From Climacium dendroides (taxonomy: Eukaryota; Streptophyta; Bryopsida; Hypnales; Climaciaceae), in the NCBI GenBank assembly GCA_950106755.1, contig OX467087.1, positions 14,326,047 through 14,390,046 of the forward strand: a stretch of DNA of 64,000 nt, read 5' to 3'. A program made the position numbers and the translations under genes. The notes under the pieces were generated by a model. The model was not told the origin of the DNA. It worked only from the letters and a program-made list of their open reading frames with translations, and searched no databases. Each line of letters opens with the position of its first letter. The first letter of the stretch is position 1. This document shows, piece after piece, positions 36,011 to 49,735 of this stretch.

Positions 36011-37715
36011 CTATGAAGCAGCCTTTGGGCACGCCAGTTGCTGCACTTTCCATTGCGTAGGCCCTCCTGCAGCAAACTTGAAAGTGCATGCCACACGGTC
36101 ACTGAATTTGTTCTTCAGCATTTCGCCCATCACGTAAGCCCTTGTGAAGATGGTGCCCTCCAGTTTTAAAGTCACACCCCCGCCGGCAGGTTCCGAGGTG
36201 TAGCTTTGGTCAAAACTGGGACCGGCCCCATGAAGAAATTGCTTGTCTGCAGTGATGGCCACTGTAACTTTCTTTGTAGAACGCCTTTGCAGGTAAAATG
36301 GGTGTAGCTGCAAACACAGAGCGAGACATTTCATACCCAACCACCTTGTCAGGCCATGGTCACCTGAGTACTCTGCAATGCTTCAAAAATCTCCGCTTGC
36401 ATGCATGCACATAGGTTTTATCTTTAAATTCGAGTAAGTAAAGGTACCTGGCCTCCGGCTATGGAGAGGTCGAGGTACTTGAATCCCAGTGGAGAGCCTT
36501 TGACGTGATACCTATAGAACCGGGACGGATTATAGAGCTGCAGCGTTGCGGTGGAGTTGAGTGACGCCACCATCGTCGGCACTCCCGAGTTGTCGACTCC
36601 GTCTTCTAAACCAAAGTATGAAAACGCTACACTCTGCACACAAAGTAGAAATGTAGGTCATGATGGAGACGACAAAATATGGTCCAAGCCATAATTCAAA
36701 GTACCGTCACGATACACCCAATAGAAGCATAAACGATATCTTATCAAGTGTTGTCGGGTTTGTTATGTCCAAGACGGAAGGGAGCGTACGAAAGCACAAT
36801 TAAGAAAGATCCCCACAGTATCCATCGAGCAGAAAGATGTACATATATTTATGCAGAAGAGGAAGACTGATATAACAGAATTTGGAACAGCCATTGAAAC
36901 CACAATTAATATATCTGAAGCAAGCATTCACATCTCCATAATTCGAGTATTGCATAAACCACACCCCGTCCCCCATCACCAATTCGCTAATTGAGAACAA
37001 TACGATGGGTCCCAATAATCAGCCAAGAACCAAGGCAGGGCATCTTGTGCTTGCTTCAAGGCAATGTGTGCATAGAATCTGGCAAGACTGGCACTTCGAG
37101 CTTACAGAATCGATTTCTACGAAGGAGGGCATGGGGCCTGGCGTTTCCCGTGCCTAGACGTACCTGAACGGTGACGTGCGGCGCCTTGGGCATGGTGACG
37201 GCCCAGAACAGCAACGCGCTGGCGAAGAACACCACCGCGGTGAAGAAGATGACTATCCACACCCAGCAGCAGCGAGACAGCCGCACCTGAGACTTCTCAC
37301 CCGCCGCCGCGCCTTCCTCCTCCTCAAAAATGGTGCTGCCCGGCGCCCACGGTCGGTATGAGCCTTTCTTCGCGACGCCGCCAGCGGCGTTGCCTCCCGG
37401 CTGCGGCAGCACGCGCCGCGACCCGGGCTTGGGCGTGTGCGCGCCATACGGGAGCGAGTCCATGGATGCCTGCTTGAAGTGTTTGCAATTGGGGTGCAGC
37501 GGGCTCGCAGATGGACTCTCCCGCGGCGAGGCCATGGCGCGCGAGAAGCTCTGCGACTGCGACATCGAGTCGCCGTCCTGAATGGAATCGCGCGAAGGCG
37601 ATTGCACGAAGTAGACTGGGTGGCCGTGGCGCGGGGGCGACAGCGGCGGCGAGGTCATCGCGCCCAAGCTGGCGTCCGAGTCGAACGAGGCACGCATCCG
37701 GCCGTACCTCGACAT
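36011..37715 (-). CDS. CC-like (companion of cellulose synthase family) LEA_2 membrane protein, paralogue B
   Basis: Three exons (37164-37715, 36448-36633, 36011-36307) join in phase 0 and encode 344 residues, with exon 2 the same length as in paralogue A. The order is the same: HPVYFVQSPSRDS at 33-45, a Ser/Pro-rich tail, the basic RLSRCC stretch, one membrane helix (VWIVIFFTAVVFFASALLFW) and a C-terminal LEA_2 domain ending in QLACPKAAS. Differences from A are few: an extra Ala in the acidic patch, changes in the helix, and a two-residue insertion at SYTSEPAGGG. Both copies look intact, so neither is obviously a pseudogene. The N-terminal part should face the cytosol and the LEA_2 domain the lumen or cell wall; this is inferred from the family. 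Introns are shorter than in A. Confidence 0.88.
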
Positions 37716-38665
37716 GATTTAGTCGCACAACACCACGACGCTGCAGTTCTAAGTAATATTTGTCGATAGGCGTCAGTCCTCGCCTCCGAAGCTACAATGT
37801 CGAGCACTCGTTTATAAAGCTGACAATGCTTGTACTGGAATCACTGTGCGTCGATATATCCCCTGCACCAAGCTCGTTAAGAAAGGACTTACTGTAGACC
37901 TCCGTCCTTGAAGCTATCGCCTGATAAACGCCCACGCACTTAAATGGTAGTTCGCTCTCTACCAGTAATGACTCCTACCGGTATTCTTCACATGTGTAAG
38001 GATCGAGGACTCCAAAATTAAATTCGGTCGAAAGGCATGTCTTCACAGAATTTGGGAAAGCTGGCATCAGGGGAATGTCGGGGGAACAGGCTCACGGGAG
38101 GTGAACAGCGTGACACATAGACACATTGAGAGGACCTCAAAGGCCTGCATTGTAACTCGAGTACTATTCAAGCACAATATTATTACAGCTTGGTATGCAT
38201 GCGCGACAGCTTCAAAGGCACTACTTAACGTGCAGGCTCAACGCGCTCTCCCTGCAAGCACGAGCCCAGAATAGACCATCAGCAAAACACAACTTAGCTT
38301 AACTTCCAGCGCACACCAGAACGCAACCATCGTTTCGACCGCATATATCAACCAGCCCTTCCACACTTTATGCGTTCACATGCAAGCTCCGAAAGTTCGC
38401 ACACCACATACACACACACTCCAATGCAGGTACCCAGCTCCCTTCCAAGCACACAAGTTGTGTACTGCCAAGCATCAGTCCGTCCCCAAACTAAACCTAT
38501 CTCCCCACCGATTGCTTGAGAACCTCAGATGCAGTCCCGAACCATGACATCATCCCGGCCCATATATTTCAAAGTTTCAAACCTCTGCAAAAGCCAGGAC
38601 GTACCAACCAATAGTGGCCAGCAACGGCTCCTTCGTGGGGGTTCAGAGCACTAGAGCACCCCGCC

Positions 38666-38694
38666 TCTGCCTGCCTGCCTGCCTGCCTGCCTGC
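38666..38694. repeat. (CTGC)n microsatellite
   Basis: About seven CTGC units lie directly before a CCTATATATGC motif in the upstream flank of paralogue B. Shorter GTTAGTTAGTTAG and GGACGGACGGACGG runs follow at about 38,715 and 39,060. Confidence 0.9.
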
Positions 38695-39119
38695 GCCGCA
38701 ACCTATATATGCTGTTAGTTAGTTAGCTCTGCCAGGCCGGGACACGGTACGTACAGTACATGCAAATGCAGAGACTGCTGAAACCTTGGCTGGCCTGGGA
38801 AACTTGTGCAGTCGGCAAAGGCCGCGAGAAGAGAAAGGCTGTGGTGATCTGGGAATGATGCGGGCGAAGGACACGCGCATCCAGGTGGCTCCGCGCAGAG
38901 GTGCTTGCACTGGCGGGGAAACAGGTTTGGATGGCAAGAAGAGGAAGTCTGGCTAGGGAGGTGGGCAGCCGCCTCCGCCTCAATGGCGACGTACAGCCTG
39001 CACCTGGGTCTGCGCGTCCCCGCGACGATTTGAGTTCGTTCGTCCATAACCGAACGAAGGACGGACGGACGGACGCCGGAAATTGTGACCTGCCAGAATG
39101 CGCTGGGTGAAGTAAGACG

Positions 39120-42100
39120 GAGCTTCACCAGCGGTAACTTACGCCAAACAAGCCCTTTATTGGATGAAAAGAGTGCAATAAATGTTGACCGTGGTAAAAT
39201 ATTCTCTTTAGCACTACCAAAATTGCAATTTTGTTGGGAACAACCAGTTTTTTTTGGGGGGGGGGGTCCATGAAGTGTCATAGTGGCAATATTAAATGTA
39301 ATAGTGGTGTTCCAAATTTCAACATTCATCCACATAATGAATAGAAAACATCACATTAGCACAAATCTTTTCATCCACAATTTGGTGATTTCATCCAAGA
39401 TTTTTTTTAAATTGAAGTTTTTTGATAATTTACAAGGTTTTTTTCATGTTTATTTTCTATAAGCGTGGTGCCAAGCCAAAAAATTTGGTGCAATTTTGCA
39501 CCAAATCGTCAGAAAAAAAACACACTAGGAACAACAACTCCACCAAAATTATTTCTTCTTCCACAAATATCTTACATGAAGGTCAAATTTGGCAAAAATT
39601 AAGTCATGGTTGAAAAAAAGTGCCACAATTTATGCACAATGTGTGAGGTGATTTGGACCCCTAGGAATTTGACGTGGAAATTCAATTTTGGCACTCAAAC
39701 CTTCGTATACAATAGTTCATTGGATTAACAATGATGGAGATTCTTTATACTTTGAGCTACTAAGAGGCTTGTAGATGACCGTTACAAAAAGTTGGAGCCT
39801 TGAAGAGGGTCGTCAATTCTTTGATATGGAAAACGTTGGTTGAAAAAATAAAATTTTAATTTTAAACTATAAATTTTTAAAAACTTAATCATTTTTTCAA
39901 CAAACAATAGGGCCAAAATGACATGGGACAATTTTAACAAATATTAAAGTACATTTAAAATGATTTTTAAAATATAATTTTAAAATTAAATCCAAAATTA
40001 CAAGTGCCACATCAAAATTGTGATTATCTAATTCATTTTTAATTCAATAATAATAATATTTTACTTAAATTTTTAAAAATATTAAACAATCTTGCCAACA
40101 CTATGCTTATTCATGGCTTGGAGAACCTTTTCTTAATGTTCCTTTCAAGGCTTGAAAATTTTCCTAAATAATACGAAAGAACAAAATAACAAGTTGGCAG
40201 TAAAATAGTATCCTTGGATTTCTCAAAGATGGTGTTTTGTTGGAGATGCTTTAAGGTAGGATGTTCCAAAAGTAGTTGGGCTCTAAAAGTATCCTCTTTA
40301 ACACAAAGTTATATTTCACTTTTTTCCACGCTTTTTTCATTGTACCAATTTCATTTATGAATGTACCAATAACTAACATATTAAGGAGGGATGCTTTTAG
40401 TGATCTATGTGATTCCAACTTCCAACTTCATAATTAATTTCACGAAGGTTGAAAAAATATTAAACAATTGAGGTAAGATGTTGGTTCTATTTTTTTTTCA
40501 AGGAAAAAAATATTAAAAAATAATTCAAGAAGTTCCCCCCTTCCCCTTGTGAATCAATTGTTAAATGAATGCTTTATAAACATCCTACATAAACCTTGAA
40601 ACGCTAATGCAACTAGAAAGTAGATGATGAATGGTCAAATAGGCCTTTATCTAATTGAAAAATTAATGATTTTCATCTAGAATTTTGATGAATGGTTAAA
40701 TATGCCTTTGAGAGTGTTCTTTGCATGTGTATGCATCATATGGGAGTAGAAAGCTATTGGGGAACTATAAAAAAAATTTAGAGAAGAAGATGCTAAATTC
40801 ACGCATCACAAAAGATGCCTTTCTAGTGTATTTCACAATGCCTATCTCCTTTGCTCTTAATTTGAATTTTAGCCTTGAAAAATGATCATTTTTGAATTTG
40901 AATCCAACTAAGGAAAATAAAACTTATTAACTACATTTTTTACTCCAATATGAAATTTTGTGAAATTCCTACAATTGTATATTTTGTAGCCATTTGAACT
41001 TTGGATCTATTACCACATTCTATTAAGTTTTTAATTATAGAATAACTTAAAAAATTGTTTTATACCATGATGTTCTACACCATATTATTCACCCGTGGAG
41101 GAATTTTCAAATTTTTTGAGCTTATTTTGTATTTGATATGAATTTTCTATATTTTTTCTTCAAAAATTCATAATAATTTTAAATTTTCACAAAGATTCTA
41201 AATTTTTTTTAGGCATGTATACAACATTTGAATTAATTTTTGGAAAATAAATAATAAAATTCCATTCATTTGCAATGGCAAAATGAACATCTACTACAAG
41301 GGAAAGGTGTTTTAAGTGAATTTTAAACATAGTCCTAATAATACAATTATCAATAATGACCATTTTAAGGAAATTCATAGTGAACATTTTTTAGACATAC
41401 ATGTATTTCATAACTCTAAGATTGTGTATACAACCTTAAATACATTGATGTAAATTGTCTTTGAAATTTCAACCTTCAAATGATTTTATAACTTTAAGAT
41501 TATAATTTTTTGATTAAGCTAACAACTATTTTCAACTAAATAACTCAATAGTTGATGTCATTTTGTAAATTGAAATTTCAATAAGTTACTTATATACCTA
41601 GTTTGTTGATGAAACATATGTAATGAAATAATTACTTTGTTTGATGCTAAGCATTTTCTATTAATGATGTTCATTTTATAAACACCATAATATTCATTCC
41701 TGCAATTTAAAACAATCATTAGTATCAATCTAATTTTTTTTAGTAATTTTTTAATTATATATAATCCAAAATTATTTTAAATTTATTTATCATATCATTC
41801 AACAATTTTACTTACAATTGATTTTAAACCATTATAGTTATAATTAAAAAGATATTTTAATTTTAAATTCATTCTTATTATTCCAAACCTAAATAATTTT
41901 TTATAAATATATTATATATAATTTTTGTTAGCTTGAAAAATAAAAAAAATAAAACCTTAATCAAATAGAATAAAGACATTGAAATTTGAGATTTTCATAA
42001 ATTTTGGATATAATATTAAGTAAAAGAAAAATAAGTTTCAAGATATTTGGATTGTGAATCAATTTACTTGGATACAAAAATGTAAGGTAGGTGGGATAAA

Positions 42101-42793
42101 ATTGATTAAAGTATATACCATTGTCTCCAAAAGAGGTCCTATTGAGGTCTAATTGAGGTAATTTTTAAATTCTATAGTGTGAATCTCCATAATTAGAGTT
42201 TTTAAAATATAAAAATCATCCATTTGAAATTTAATTAGTTTATAGGCATTAATATTAATAAAATATTTTTAAATATTTCTTCATGATAATGCTTAAAATT
42301 AAGATTTAAATGATCCATGTATATGTCACAAGCATTATTTGTTATTAAAGGATTAGAATAAATCAATTTTCTAATTTCTATTGAATCAATGCAAAGTATT
42401 GAATTAAACTGGCAATGTATGTTCCAAATTACTTCATTTCAAATTCTTCTATCAAATTCTTAATTATAATTTTCTATTTCATAAATATATATGAATTAAA
42501 AAAATACCATTGAAAATTTAATCATTTATATATTGAATCCTCCTTAAAACAAATTTAGACTGTTGTCTTCAAAACTCTGATTTAAATCAAACATTGTATT
42601 AATATGCATTTAGATTTTGGTCTATATCTATTTATCATAGGATTTTTATTATATTTTTTCAAATCTCATTCATCAAATAAAAAGTTAGAATATTGAAACA
42701 TAATTAAAATAGTTATTTGATAAATTATATATTATTTTGATATAAAATTATCGAAGGTTATCATTTTAATTAATATTTTTTTTCTTACCTATG
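39120..42793. other. Strongly AT-rich intergenic DNA, no gene supported
   Basis: The DNA changes here to long A/T runs with very few G or C, and I find no exon chain or structured repeat. The first 700 bp contain a G9 run at 39,258. The 3' end of the coiled-coil gene lies at the right limit. Confidence 0.6.
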
Positions 42794-43521
42794 CTAAGTA
42801 TTGCAACTCCATGGTAATGGTCTTTCTCCAAAGGTATTTAACTTTTGTGGTTGAAGTGGTGTAGGTGTTTCAAATGCAAATGCATTAGAAGTTGGACTTG
42901 ATTTTAGTCTTCTTTGAACCTTTTGGTTTAAGATGTAACAAAAATAAACTTATAATATAATATGATTACTAATTCTCATTGTACATGAATTTATTGTAGA
43001 TATTATATTTAATTAATAAAATGACAAAATCGTTCATCATTACAAAATTAATGTACATATCAATGCATGATATAGGAACATAATATTACCACATTATAAT
43101 AAACTTGCAAAGGTTGAAATTCATAATTATTGCTACTATCATTTGATGTAATTTGATTAGGGGATGCTACATCTAATTCGTACTGCAATAAAATAAATTT
43201 TTGATTTTATCAAAAATCAAAATAAATTCTATGTATGGAAACTAGGAATGTTAATATATTTCTCCTTATAATTTATAAAAAATTTGAAATATCCAATGTT
43301 ATTAAGAATTTAGACATATATTATGTTCATATGTCAAAATAAAATAAAATATTCATTTTTATTGTAAAATGTATTTAGCATTAAATAGTTAAATAAATTA
43401 TAACTTTACCTTGAATTTTTTTGGAATTGAGTTGTTTGGAATCATAGGCACTATCTATTTTCACACCAAAATATCTTAGTTTAGAGTAAAAATTAAAATT
43501 ACACACACAGATAGATAGATG

Positions 43522-43567
<46 letters not shown>

Positions 43568-46500
43568 GTTTATAAATTTCTCAAATCAAACCAATGCATT
43601 TGATAATTTGATAATTATGGAAACCTGTCTATATGGTATGCGTTGAAGAAGTTGTCTTTTTAAATCCATGATGCGTTTTCCATATTTTTTTTTTGCAGAA
43701 GCCTATTCCAAAGTCAAAAACTTATACAATGTATTATGATGTTTTTATGAACTACATCTTATTAAATACATCAAACAATTATGTTATATTTTATAACTCA
43801 ATACACACATACTTATCACTTTATAGTGCATAGAAAGAATATAAAAATCTTGTGAAAGATTTTACATGATCTTATTCATGGTGCAATTATAATGAATATG
43901 TATTATAAGTTGCATTCATATACCATTTGGCTTTTTGCACGATTTTTCCAAAACAAACTTAAATCAGCCTATAACATTAAAAGAAAGAATAATTACATTG
44001 TTAAAATTTTCATATTGTGTATCAAGAATTAAATTTTAATCTATTCAATAGTAAAATGGAATGGAAATTATTCTTGAAATTCTCAAATAAATATAAAAGT
44101 ATTTAAAATTATCTTTTTATACATAGTTTATACATGTTCATATTTATCTTTGTATGTATGTATATATAATTCAGTTAACATACCATTAGTTCTTGAAATA
44201 TGAAGATTGATATATTTGGACAATATTTTTTTCGAAATGCCAACAACATGTCATATGCTTCAACCGGTATCCTTCTTACATATAACAATACTATTCACAT
44301 ATAAGATTTTGACTGAGACAAATATTCAATTCTCTTTATATAAATAACATTAAATTCTTGCATGCAATGCTTATATTATTGATGATCATTAAATTTTGGG
44401 TGTATTTGGAATAAAAACTTTGTAGAATAATCTTTGTAGTATTGTAAAATATTAGTATGTTGATTTTGTTACCATTGATCTAATTCAACTTTGGGATCCA
44501 CATATTTGCTTTGCACTTTACAACATTCATAGCGATGAGATAAACCCTATGAAGAAATATGGTGTAATGATTATCTCAATCATGATTGATAAATGTCTTG
44601 AACGAGGTTCTGAAGTGATTCAAGTTCTAATAATATTGACAAAATATATTTATTATCACCAAACAATGTTGAAATCATTTCCACACCTTAAAAAGCTCAC
44701 CAAAATCTTAGCACCCCTTGAAGTAGGTGGCAAATAAACCAATCCTTTGTCATCATGAAATTCTATACGCCAAATCCATTAGAGGTAATAAGTAAAAAAA
44801 TCTATTTGAATAATTTATATTACCCCCCAAAGGACCAAGGAGCCCATTTTGGGCTTTTTGAAAATTCAAGGAGGCTCTATTGACTTCATAATTTGAAATA
44901 TTTATATGAATTTTTAGGGTGGATGATTCACATCATAATATATGTGTAAAGCTTTGTTTCATGTAATTTTGATAAATATTGCAAAAATTAGAAGGATTGT
45001 TTTGATTTCAATGTCAAATTGGGCAACAAATTTTATTTTATTGAAATTTCTTTTAATAGATTGATACCTACTCAAAAAAATTGAACCATTGAATTCTAAA
45101 TAATAAGATAAAAATTATGAGTAGTTTTATTTTGTGGGTAATGAAAGTAGATAATGCATTTGAAGTCATCTTTTGCTCTTAATTTTGAAAATTTTGAAAT
45201 ACAAAATTTAAAAGATATTCGTTTTTCAATAGAACATTCTTGCCATTGGAATTAGTAGTTCTCACATTCTTCCAAAAGTTATTAGTATATTTTTTTTATA
45301 ACTTTCATGTAGCAACTTTTCCACTTTACAATTTACAAAAAAATGAATTATATGAAAAAAAATTTGGTTAAATTTTTTAATATTTATTTTCAAACTATTT
45401 TCCAACTTATGGACTAAAATACACAAGTTATAGAGCATACTTGTTTTTCCTAAAAATGTTGAAAGACAAAACTTTACCTTTTGGAAGAATTAGAAAAAGC
45501 CTTCATTTTGAAATTTAGGCACATTAAACTTGCAATCAGTGGGAGTATTCACTATAATTCACTTTAAAATTTTAGGACAATGTACGTGAACTAGTTAACC
45601 AAAAGATCATATTATTGATTTTGTTAAAAAATAAACATTGCTGAAGACTTTGACCTTGCTTTGGGGAGAAGTATTTTGAAGCAATTTTGGGCCTCTAAAC
45701 ACAATGGTCCTTTAGGGATTATTATATAGATCAGTTATGTTTAAAATACAAATATAGATAATCAAATTATGTTATATAAATACATTTTTTTAAATAGTGA
45801 ATGAGTGGTTTGATTTTTATCTTTAAATTATATTTTTTTATAAATCCTTTCAGGTATTTATGTATTTTAATTTAATAATTATTTAAAATATAAATATAAA
45901 TATAAACTACCTTTTACAAGATCTTTATATTCTCCAAGTGATGCCAAAATTTGTGTAAGTCGTGCATTGTCACACCATATTTGTTCCATTTTTTCCTAAA
46001 ACATTGGTAGTTTATTTTCTATTATATGTTGTCTAAATATGAGTAAAAATATCAAAAATATCAAAATAAATATGAAAACTATAAATATTAACTAAACTAA
46101 AAGTAGGAAAGTTCATAAACTATAATATAATCATTTGTTAAAATATCATTACATATTCAATAAATTTGGATTTTAACTTCTATAAAAGATGGAAAGTTTA
46201 TGTTTTAATTTTTTTAATTTTAAAATAATCACCAAATGACAACTAGTTTTGGACAAATTAGATAGTATGAATATAATTTTTAATATTTTATTAGGTAGAT
46301 TTGATTATTGCTTAATGATTGATATGCAAGATCTTACTTGTTGTTCTTGAAGATCTGTACATATGTTGGAAAGTTTTTCAATTTCTTTAGTACTTGTGTG
46401 CAATTCTTTTGTGGTTTCTTGACATATTTTTGTCTGAAATAAATTTTCTTTTAGCACCTATAAATCATTATTTTATCTTTATACAAAGTATTTTTATGAA

Positions 46501-49151
46501 ATGTTGCTTAATTTGCATATTTAAAATATGGTACCTGAGTCTCAAGTTGCTCTTCCAAAACAAATTCTTTGGTTTCAAACTGGTGTTTAAATGAACAAAA
46601 TTTAGCACAATTATGTTAATAAATTATTAAATTGATATTATTTGATTTTTATAATTTTTTATGGTTCAAATTATATGATATACTAGTATTCAATCTTCCC
46701 CTTTGCTACATAATTTTGAAAAATATATCATGTTTAAATATTTTAAATGAATTATTAACATGTACCTTATAATTTTTCAATTTTGAAAGTTCGTACTCAT
46801 GTTGTAATTTCTTAATTTTCTTATCCTGTTTGATAAAAATTAAAAACTAATCAATATAACTCTAAATTAAAACCTCAAAATTTTTTCTATCATTAAATAT
46901 AAATTATTTTTTATTTTTTATTTTATAAAATAATTCAAAATTCAAGTTTTCAATTAAATATGGAGAAGATCAATATAATAACTTGTATATTAGCTCGTTG
47001 TTGATGAAGTTGAATTTGTTCTTGTAACCTCATTTGTTCCTAAGAAATATTTATATTATTTAATAAATAAAAGTTTGAAAGTTTAAGTATCAATGGATTT
47101 TGATATAATATAAAAAAATACACAAATATTTATCTAACAAAAACTTACTTAAAAAAACAAATTTAGTTAATTTTTGTTGATATTTGATTTATTAGTTTAT
47201 AATTATTGATTATTTACAAAGATGGAAGATTAATATATACTTTTAAATATCAAATAAAGAATTCTCACTTCTTTGTTGTTATTTTCAACATTTTGCAAGT
47301 TGTTTTGAAGATCTTCAATCCTGATAAGACAATTACATATTGTAAATAGTTTATAATGAAATAGAATATTACATAGTATAATTTTTAAAATAAATTTTTT
47401 CTTACTTTGATTTTAATTTTTGAATAGTTTGAAGTTGATTATGAATAAAATCATCTTGTTCTTCTGCTAGTAATGTACATGTTGCTATTTTTTCTTCTAA
47501 AACCTGTCATTGTAATATATAAATTTTAGATTATTTCTAATTACCATATATTTTTGAATTCTATATTTGTAAAAATGATATGCTATTTAATTGAAGTTAA
47601 GGTGAATGTTCATATCAATTTATTTATTTCAATTATGCATTTATCTCGTTATACTAAATTAAAAAAAATCTTATTCTTTACATTTTAAGGCCATATTCTT
47701 ATATATTTGTATATTAATAATCAATTATAATTTTTGTACAATATACTATAGATACCGTAGTGTGGTGTATATAATTGTCACGTTCTTCTCGAAGTTCTTG
47801 CAATTCGTTCTCACTACATTAAATGATAAAAGATCAATATTTAATTTAATTATAATTATCATAAAATAAATGTTTAAAATGATGTAATTAAAATTTTGAG
47901 TTATAAAGTAGAAGATGAACAACCAAAGGACAAGGCGTTCTTTTAGTTCTTTGGCCAATTTGTGAATTTGCTCTCCTTCAGTGGTGGTTTCTTCTCTGGT
48001 CTATTATTTTGAAAAGACTTGTTAGTAATTATGTCAATAAATGGAAAAATAAAAACAAAGTGTTGTAATTTTCTTAAAACTTTAATTAGTTAGGGTTTTT
48101 ATGTGAAGCTTTTATATTATCGTTTTTATGAATGAAAGTCATATTTTAAATAATAGGAGATTTACATGTTTTGTTCAAAAGTGTATAATTAAATATAACC
48201 AAATTTTTAAAGTTCATTGATAGATATTATTTTTATTGAAGTTTGAAATAAATTCATGAAATTCACCTTTGCAACTAATATGTCAGCTAATGAGGCTTGA
48301 AGAGTAGCAAAAGACAATGATTTTTCATTCAACCTTGATTTTAATGATTTTATAAGATCTCTTAGTCTAATCCTTTCAATTTTCCAAGAATTTAGCCCCT
48401 GCATATAAGATCAAAAAACTTATCTTAATTTACTTCAAATGTTCATATTAAATAATAGATTATGGGATTATATGATCCTTTTTAAATTAAATAATGATAA
48501 AAATTAAAACTAAGATATTTTTATTAAATTTTGATTCTATGCTAAAATAACTTTAATAAAAAATTTATAGTTTCAAATATATATGAAATTGCAAACTCAT
48601 ATAGCTAGTTTATGTTTTTAAATGAATTTGAAGTTATAAATCCTCAAATGTATTATCAATTTATATACAATTTTTTTCCATTTAATACCATATACATGAA
48701 AAGCGTATATTAGACGCATTGAAAAAACATTGAACACATTGATTCTAAGATTGATTTAAATAACACAAATAATACACCTCTAACTTTTCATATAAAACTT
48801 AAACATTTCAATTTCACAATAATAGAAATTTTTTGTGGCAAGAATAATTTAAAAATGAAATATGTGATTGCAAAATTTATTAACATACATTCAATAGTTA
48901 AATATAGAATTTGCAATTTATACCTACTTCAAATTATTGATGTTTTCAATTAAATAGTTGTTTAAAATTTGAAGATTAATAAAGTTGGTGGTATAAAATA
49001 AACTTTATAACTAGTTTCATTATATATGCATAATATACATAGAATTTTGTATATCTACTTGCAACAAACGCTTATTGATGTTTTCATTAGGTGTTGATGA
49101 ATTGATATTTTCAAAGTTTATATTTTCCGATAAAGCTTCTTCATGATTCAT
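42794..49151 (-). CDS. Coiled-coil protein of unknown function, 19 exons
   Basis: I do not recognise this family. Nineteen exons join in one frame with GT-AG introns: 49059-49151, 48267-48398, 47924-48000, 47756-47813, 47406-47503, 47269-47320, 46983-47039, 46766-46825, 46535-46579, 46338-46433, 45911-45995, 44701-44762, 44473-44546, 44184-44271, 43924-43968, 43625-43702, 43410-43454, 43105-43182 and 42794-42919. The total is 1,449 nt, or 482 residues. Residues ~30-275 are rich in Glu/Lys/Gln/Leu with heptad-like spacing (ENELQELREERDNYI, MRLQEQIQLHQQR). Residues ~285-400 form a different, globular-looking block (GLVYLPPTSRGAKILGLSHR, ELDQWIPVEAYDMLLAFRKK, KRIMDLKRQLLQRIPYRQ). The tail is Ser/Pro-rich and ends in ERPLPWSCNT. 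There is no signal peptide or membrane helix. The start is the first ATG after upstream stops; an upstream exon cannot be excluded. Confidence 0.85.
43524..43564. repeat. (TA)n microsatellite
   Basis: About 20 TA units, preceded by short ACAC and GATA runs, lie in an intron of the coiled-coil gene between the exons at 43,410 and 43,625. Confidence 0.95.
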
Positions 49152-49475
49152 GGTGTCATATTTCAAAGATAACTTGCATTGTAACGAACATGATTGAGTA
49201 TTCTTTGTTGTATGCAAAATTAAAATGCACGATAAAATTGAATAATATTGAGAATGGAAACAAATAATCAAATTGATCAAATTTTTAAAAAATTAGACAT
49301 TACATTGATGACTTCATGAAATAGCTACTATAAAATCAACGAAAAATGTATAAGTATTTTTTTTAATTAAAAAAAACAAATTTAAATCTATGAATAACAA
49401 TAATATTCATTACACTCATACGAAATGATTTCTTGGTGCTAATAATTTGGGACTTAGAAAAACATTGAATAAAAT

Positions 49476-49735
49476 CATACTACTAATATCATAAGTCCCT
49501 CTATAATATCACAAATGCTACCATTAATACTAGGGCTCGTGCTTGCTATACTACGCATTCATTGTATCACATATTAGTAAAAATTTGATATATTTTCATC
49601 ATACTATCATACTACTAAAATCATAAGTCCCTCTGTAATATCACAAATGCTACCATTAATACTAGGGGCTTATGCTTGCTATATGCTACGCATTCATTGT
49701 ATCACATATTAGTAATAATTTGATATATTTGAATA
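49476..49735 (+). repeat. Two tandem copies of a ~132-bp unit
   Basis: CATACTACTA(A/T)(A/T)ATCATAAG begins units at 49,476 and 49,608. Both continue through CACAAATGCTACCATTAATA and ATTCATTGTATCACATATTA. Related phrases about bands of 'TATCAC' recur up to 49,960. Confidence 0.88.

Larger units (their letters stand above)
35630..39110. repeat. Segmental duplication, unit B
   Basis: This is the partner of 25,930-30,050; the shared flanking landmarks are described there. The distance between the two start codons is 9,164 bp. The right edge of the unit, near 39,110, is also where the strongly AT-rich half of the window begins. Confidence 0.65.
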
